8,700 nucleotides of DNA, taken from Verrucomicrobiota bacterium (GTDB taxonomy: Bacteria; Verrucomicrobiota; Lentisphaeria; Oligosphaerales; Oligosphaeraceae). How positions within the stretch are numbered: the first letter of the stretch is position 1; the number at the start of each line of letters is the position of its first letter. This document shows, in pieces, positions 5,854 through 8,700 of this stretch. Below the pieces are notes generated by a model. The model was given only the letters and a program-made list of their open reading frames with translations, did no database searches and was not told the origin of the DNA. A program made the position numbers and the translations under genes. The DNA lies in NCBI GenBank assembly GCA_022709995.1, contig JAKLHU010000064.1:1-8700 (forward strand). Direction: 5' to 3'.

Positions 5854-6492
5854 ATGCGCATCACCTACATCGCCGACATCCACGGCCACACCGAATTCAT
5901 CCCGCGGCTCCCGCCGGCCGACCTGCTCCTCGTCGGCGGTGACTTCACCCAGTTCGGCGACCGGAACGCGGTCGCCAAAGTCCTCGCATCCCTACGGCAA
6001 CGACCCGAACCGGTCTTGGCCGTCCTCGGCAATCTCGACGCCCCGGACGCCCAGGACGTCCTAACCCAAAACAACGCCGCCCTGACCTTGACCACCACCA
6101 CCGTCGGCGGCCTCCGCCTGGCCGGCCTGGGCGGCGCCAACACCTCGCCTTTCAAAACGCCTTTTGAGTGGGATGACAGCGCCGTCGAGCAGACCCTCAA
6201 CCAGGCTTTCCCGACGCCGGACGCCCTGGACATCCTGGTCTCACACGCGCCGCCCTATCGCTCCGGCGCCGACCGCCTGCCCAACGGCACTCCCGTCGGC
6301 AGCCAGGCCGTCGCCCAGGCCGCCCGCCGCCTGCGCCTCCCCCTGCTCCTCTGCGGCCACATCCATGAGGCCGATGGCATCTTCGACCTGGATGGCACCA
6401 TCGTCGTCAACCCCGGGCCATTCTCGGAACGCGGCCGCCATGCCTGCATCGACTGGACGGCCGGCCAGCGGCCAACCGTCTGGCTCGCCTGA
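5854..6492 (+). CDS. Calcineurin-like metallophosphoesterase
   Basis: A 212-aa cytoplasmic phosphoesterase with a two-metal active site. The metal and catalytic motifs appear in the family order: D8-x-H10 in ADIHGH, G29-D30 in GGDFTQFG, G59-N60 in GNLD (the usual GNHD His is Leu61), His131 in SHAPPY, G168-H169-x-H171 in CGHIHE, and N186 in NPGP. There is no signal peptide or membrane segment, and the domain fills the whole protein, as in small single-domain phosphodiesterases. The ATG at 5854 has GGAG 11 nt upstream, and the catalytic DIH begins at residue 8, leaving no room for a later start. The gene ends 74 bp before the sulfotransferase-esterase gene on the same strand, with no hairpin-plus-T terminator between. 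The substrate is not predictable; nucleotide or nucleotide-like phosphoesters are plausible. Confidence 0.92.
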   Translation: MRITYIADIHGHTEFIPRLPPADLLLVGGDFTQFGDRNAVAKVLASLRQRPEPVLAVLGNLDAPDAQDVLTQNNAALTLTTTTVGGLRLAGLGGANTSPFKTPFEWDDSAVEQTLNQAFPTPDALDILVSHAPPYRSGADRLPNGTPVGSQAVAQAARRLRLPLLLCGHIHEADGIFDLDGTIVVNPGPFSERGRHACIDWTAGQRPTVWLA

Positions 6493-6566
6493 CCGACGTC
6501 CCCCGCCGAGCCACCCCCGCCGCCTTTTTCCAACCGCCTCCCAACATGCACAACCAAGGCTTCGCA

Positions 6567-8540
6567 ATGTCACTGATCACCGTCATCGGCCGCGGCCATT
6601 CCGGCACCAGAGCCATGTCTCATACCCTCGGCGCCAGCGGCGTCGACATGGGTAATCCGCTCAACAACTCCGGAGACCTCATCCCGGCCGAGGACATGTA
6701 CGAGGCCTGCCGCGTCTTCGCCCAGTACGTCGACTGGAAAGGCGATTTCAACTGGGACTGGCAACGCGCCATCACAGGGGAAATCCCCGCCGACTTCACC
6801 CGCCTCCTCAACTCCTTCCTGAAAACCGTTCTCAACAGCAACGCCCCCCAAAAGGGCTGGAAAATCCCGGAAACGACCCTCTGCTTCCCGTGGATCGCAC
6901 GCCTTTTCCCGGACGCCAAATACATCTTCTGGATCCGCAATCCGCGCGACTGCATCATCGGCAAACACGTGACCGACGACCTGGAACGCTTCGGCATCCC
7001 CTCCCCGACCACCCTCGATGAACGCCGCCGCCGGGCCATCTCCTGGAAATACCAGTACGACCTGGTCAAGGCAACTCCGAAACCGAAAAACTGGATCGAA
7101 GTGCGCCTGGAGGACTTTATCCTCAAGCAGGACGAAACCCTGGCCCGGCTGGAGCAGTTCCTCGGCCTCCCCATGGCCAAAATCCCGGTGAAGCCGGAAG
7201 TCATCGGCCGCTGGCTGGAGGACGACGGCGACGCCACCACCGGACCGAATTACTACTCCTTCTTCGAACCGGCCATGCGCGAATACGGCTATGACATTCC
7301 CGCCAACCCCAAATCCATCGTCCCCCCGCCGTTCACGTTCAACTATGACGAAAACAAAGTTCCGCCCTATTCCCTGCCGGACGTCTTGACCGCCGGCAAT
7401 GGCGACAGCATCGCCAACGCCGCCCTATGGCCGGCCCGGCGCGCCGAAATCCTCAACCTCTTCGCCCAGGAAATGTACGGCGTCATGCCCGGTCGCCCGC
7501 CCCGCCTCCACGCCCAACTCCGGGAACAAGGCGCCAGCCTGAACGGCAAAGCCATCCGCCAACAGGTGAGACTGACCTTCACCGACGATCCCGACAAATA
7601 CTTCCTCGACCTGCTGGTCCTCCGTCCAGCCGCCGCCACCAAACCGGTGCCGGCCTTCCTCGGACTCAATTTCCACGGCAACCACACCGTGCTCGACGAC
7701 CCGGCTATCCTCCTCCCGCAATCGCCCGTCCGCGACCAGGAGAAATTCGGCAGCAAAAATGGCAAGCCCTCCGCCGCCGGACGCGGCAAGGCCGCCGAAA
7801 CGTGGTCTGCCGAGATGCTGATTGACCACGGCTTCGCGCTGGTGACCGCCTACTACGGCGACTTGGACCCCGACTTCCACGACTGCTTCCACAATGGCGT
7901 CCATCCCCTCTTCCCAAGCCAGGGCTACGCCTACCGCTCCCCCCATGCCTGGGGCGCCATTGGCGCCTGGGCCTGGGGCCTGAGCCGGGCCATGGACTAT
8001 ATCGAAACCCAGAATGACAGCCTCGACGCGAGCCGCGTCGCCGTCATCGGGCACTCCCGCCTGGGCAAAACCGCCCTCTGGGCCGGCGCCAATGACGAAC
8101 GCTTCGCCATGACCATCGCCGTCCAGTCCGGATGCGGCGGCGCCGCCCTCTCCAAACGCCGCTTCGGCGAAAACATCGCCTCCATCAACTCCGCCTTCCC
8201 GCACTGGTTCTGCACCCAGTTCCGCAAATACGGCAACGCCGAGCAGAACCTGCCCTTTGACCAGCATATGCTCATTGCCCTGCTGGCCCCCAGGCCGGTG
8301 TTTATCGCCAGCGCCACGGAAGACCTCTGGGCCGACCCGAAAGGCGAATTCCTCGCCGCCCGCCACGCCCAGCCTGCCTATGACCTGTTCGGCTTGGCCG
8401 GACTCGGCCAGGATGAACCGCCGCCGCCCGATACGGCCATCGGCGAAACCATCGCCTACCACCGCCGTACCGGAATCCACCAGGTGAACGCCCAGGATTG
8501 GAAGGCATTCATCACCTTCGCCCGCAAGCACCTGGGCTGA
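6567..8540 (+). CDS. Fusion of PAPS-type sulfotransferase and CE15 (glucuronoyl esterase-like) domains
   Basis: A 657-aa two-domain protein with no signal peptide. Residues 1-245 form a sulfotransferase: GRGHSGTR (8-15) is the 5'-phosphosulfate loop and WIRNPRD (122-128) the 3'-phosphate-binding motif, with Arg124 kept but Gly132 where Ser is usual. After a linker of about ten residues, 257-657 match the CE15 esterase fold: NYDENKVPPYSLPD (259-272), LNFHGNH (367-373), nucleophile elbow GHSRLGK (495-501, Ser497), QSGCGGAALSKRRFGE (520-535), FPHWFC (544-549), DQHMLIALLAPRP (565-577) and GIHQVN (636-641, His638). CE15 enzymes cleave glucuronate esters linking hemicellulose to lignin and are normally secreted, so a cytoplasmic form is odd. 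The start at 6567 is preferred over the in-frame ATG at 6546 because AAGG lies 7 nt upstream. Reading frame and composition are continuous across the junction. Substrates are unknown. Confidence 0.88.
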   Translation: MSLITVIGRGHSGTRAMSHTLGASGVDMGNPLNNSGDLIPAEDMYEACRVFAQYVDWKGDFNWDWQRAITGEIPADFTRLLNSFLKTVLNSNAPQKGWKIPETTLCFPWIARLFPDAKYIFWIRNPRDCIIGKHVTDDLERFGIPSPTTLDERRRRAISWKYQYDLVKATPKPKNWIEVRLEDFILKQDETLARLEQFLGLPMAKIPVKPEVIGRWLEDDGDATTGPNYYSFFEPAMREYGYDIPANPKSIVPPPFTFNYDENKVPPYSLPDVLTAGNGDSIANAALWPARRAEILNLFAQEMYGVMPGRPPRLHAQLREQGASLNGKAIRQQVRLTFTDDPDKYFLDLLVLRPAAATKPVPAFLGLNFHGNHTVLDDPAILLPQSPVRDQEKFGSKNGKPSAAGRGKAAETWSAEMLIDHGFALVTAYYGDLDPDFHDCFHNGVHPLFPSQGYAYRSPHAWGAIGAWAWGLSRAMDYIETQNDSLDASRVAVIGHSRLGKTALWAGANDERFAMTIAVQSGCGGAALSKRRFGENIASINSAFPHWFCTQFRKYGNAEQNLPFDQHMLIALLAPRPVFIASATEDLWADPKGEFLAARHAQPAYDLFGLAGLGQDEPPPPDTAIGETIAYHRRTGIHQVNAQDWKAFITFARKHLG

Positions 8541-8579
8541 TACGCCGGCGACAAGGCAACGGCACCCGACCAAGAAGGC

Positions 8580-8612
8580 CGCCGCCGCCAGTAGGTCGCC
8601 GCCGCCAGTAGG
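8580..8612. repeat. Two tandem copies of a 16-bp unit (17-bp period)
   Basis: CGCCGCCGCCAGTAGG occurs at 8580-8595 and again at 8597-8612, separated by one T. The CCAGTA core occurs a third time at 8674-8679, just before the third hairpin copy. It lies 40 bp downstream of the fusion gene and runs directly into the second hairpin copy, so the two may belong to one repeat array. Confidence 0.6.
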
Positions 8613-8632
8613 CGCCCCAAGCCCTGGGGCGC
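8611..8632 (+). repeat. REP-like hairpin, copy 2
   Basis: GCGCCCCA (8612-8619) pairs perfectly with TGGGGCGC (8625-8632). Its register and loop end (AAGCCCT at 8619-8625) match the hairpin at 5640-5662. It lies about 70 bp after the fusion gene, but no T-run follows, so it is not a canonical terminator. Confidence 0.65.
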
Positions 8633-8677
8633 ATGGAGTTCTGCAAATCCCGCGGCCATGCCGTTCGGCGCTCCCAG

Positions 8678-8700
8678 TACGCCCCAGGCCCTGGGGCGCC
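8678..8700 (+). repeat. REP-like hairpin, copy 3, at the window edge
   Basis: CGCCCC (8680-8685) pairs with GGGGCG (8693-8698) around AGGCCCT, in the same 23-nt register as the other two copies. The inverted symmetry continues inward to 8688/8690, so it is nearly a perfect palindrome. The first two stem bases of copy 1 are replaced by TA. The repeat touches the window end, so a longer array may continue. Confidence 0.6.

Noticed and set aside
7950..7985. Additional hairpin-repeat copy around a GGGGCGCC...GGCGCC stretch
   Set aside because: It lies within the conserved esterase coding sequence (AWGAIGAWAWG), lacks the GCCCT loop, and is explained by Gly/Ala/Trp codons.
7425..8573. 382-residue open frame on the minus strand opposite the esterase domain
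   Set aside because: It is Gly/Val/Ala/Glu-rich with no motifs, and mirrors the codon structure of the real CE15 coding sequence.
8580..8700. CRISPR array
   Set aside because: Spacing is irregular (17 and 69 bp), the repeats are short and unequal, and no cas gene is near.

Overview
This GC-rich window (no rRNA, tRNA or CRISPR seen) fits a bacterium of the Planctomycetes/Verrucomicrobia/Lentisphaerae type. That placement is an inference. It rests on base composition, a CE15-type esterase, a secreted cyclophilin with a small beta-rich leader domain, and small GC-rich palindromic repeats. No marker gene is present to prove it.

Left half, minus strand, reading from 5248 down to 1: a YihY/UPF0761 integral membrane protein, then a complete metal (probably zinc) ABC importer of binding protein, ATPase and permease, then a secreted cyclophilin-type prolyl isomerase. 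The start codon of a further minus-strand gene lies at the window edge. yihY and znuA are 2 bp apart, and znuC and znuB overlap by one base. A 144-bp gap holding a very G-rich stretch on the coding strand separates znuA from znuC. The importer has two peculiarities: a Glu where the binding protein usually has its first metal-binding His, and a Cys/His-rich tail on the ATPase.

Middle, 5249-5853: a 605-bp divergent intergenic region with a plausible promoter pointing each way. Between them is a 124-bp element bounded by a perfect 19-bp inverted repeat, which holds a copy of a small GC-rich hairpin.

Right half, plus strand: a small calcineurin-type metallophosphoesterase, then 74 bp later a 657-residue protein made of an apparently full-length PAPS-type sulfotransferase domain joined directly to an apparently complete CE15 (glucuronoyl esterase-like) domain, with no signal peptide. 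This fusion is the most remarkable item. Downstream, 8541-8700 carries a 17-bp tandem duplication and two more copies of the hairpin found in the middle element. The three copies share a GCCCT loop end and show a compensatory stem change, which points to a dispersed REP-like family.

How the genes may work together: the minus-strand block looks like an envelope and metal-uptake operon. The plus-strand pair may be a sulfation and carbohydrate-ester module whose substrate cannot be read from sequence.
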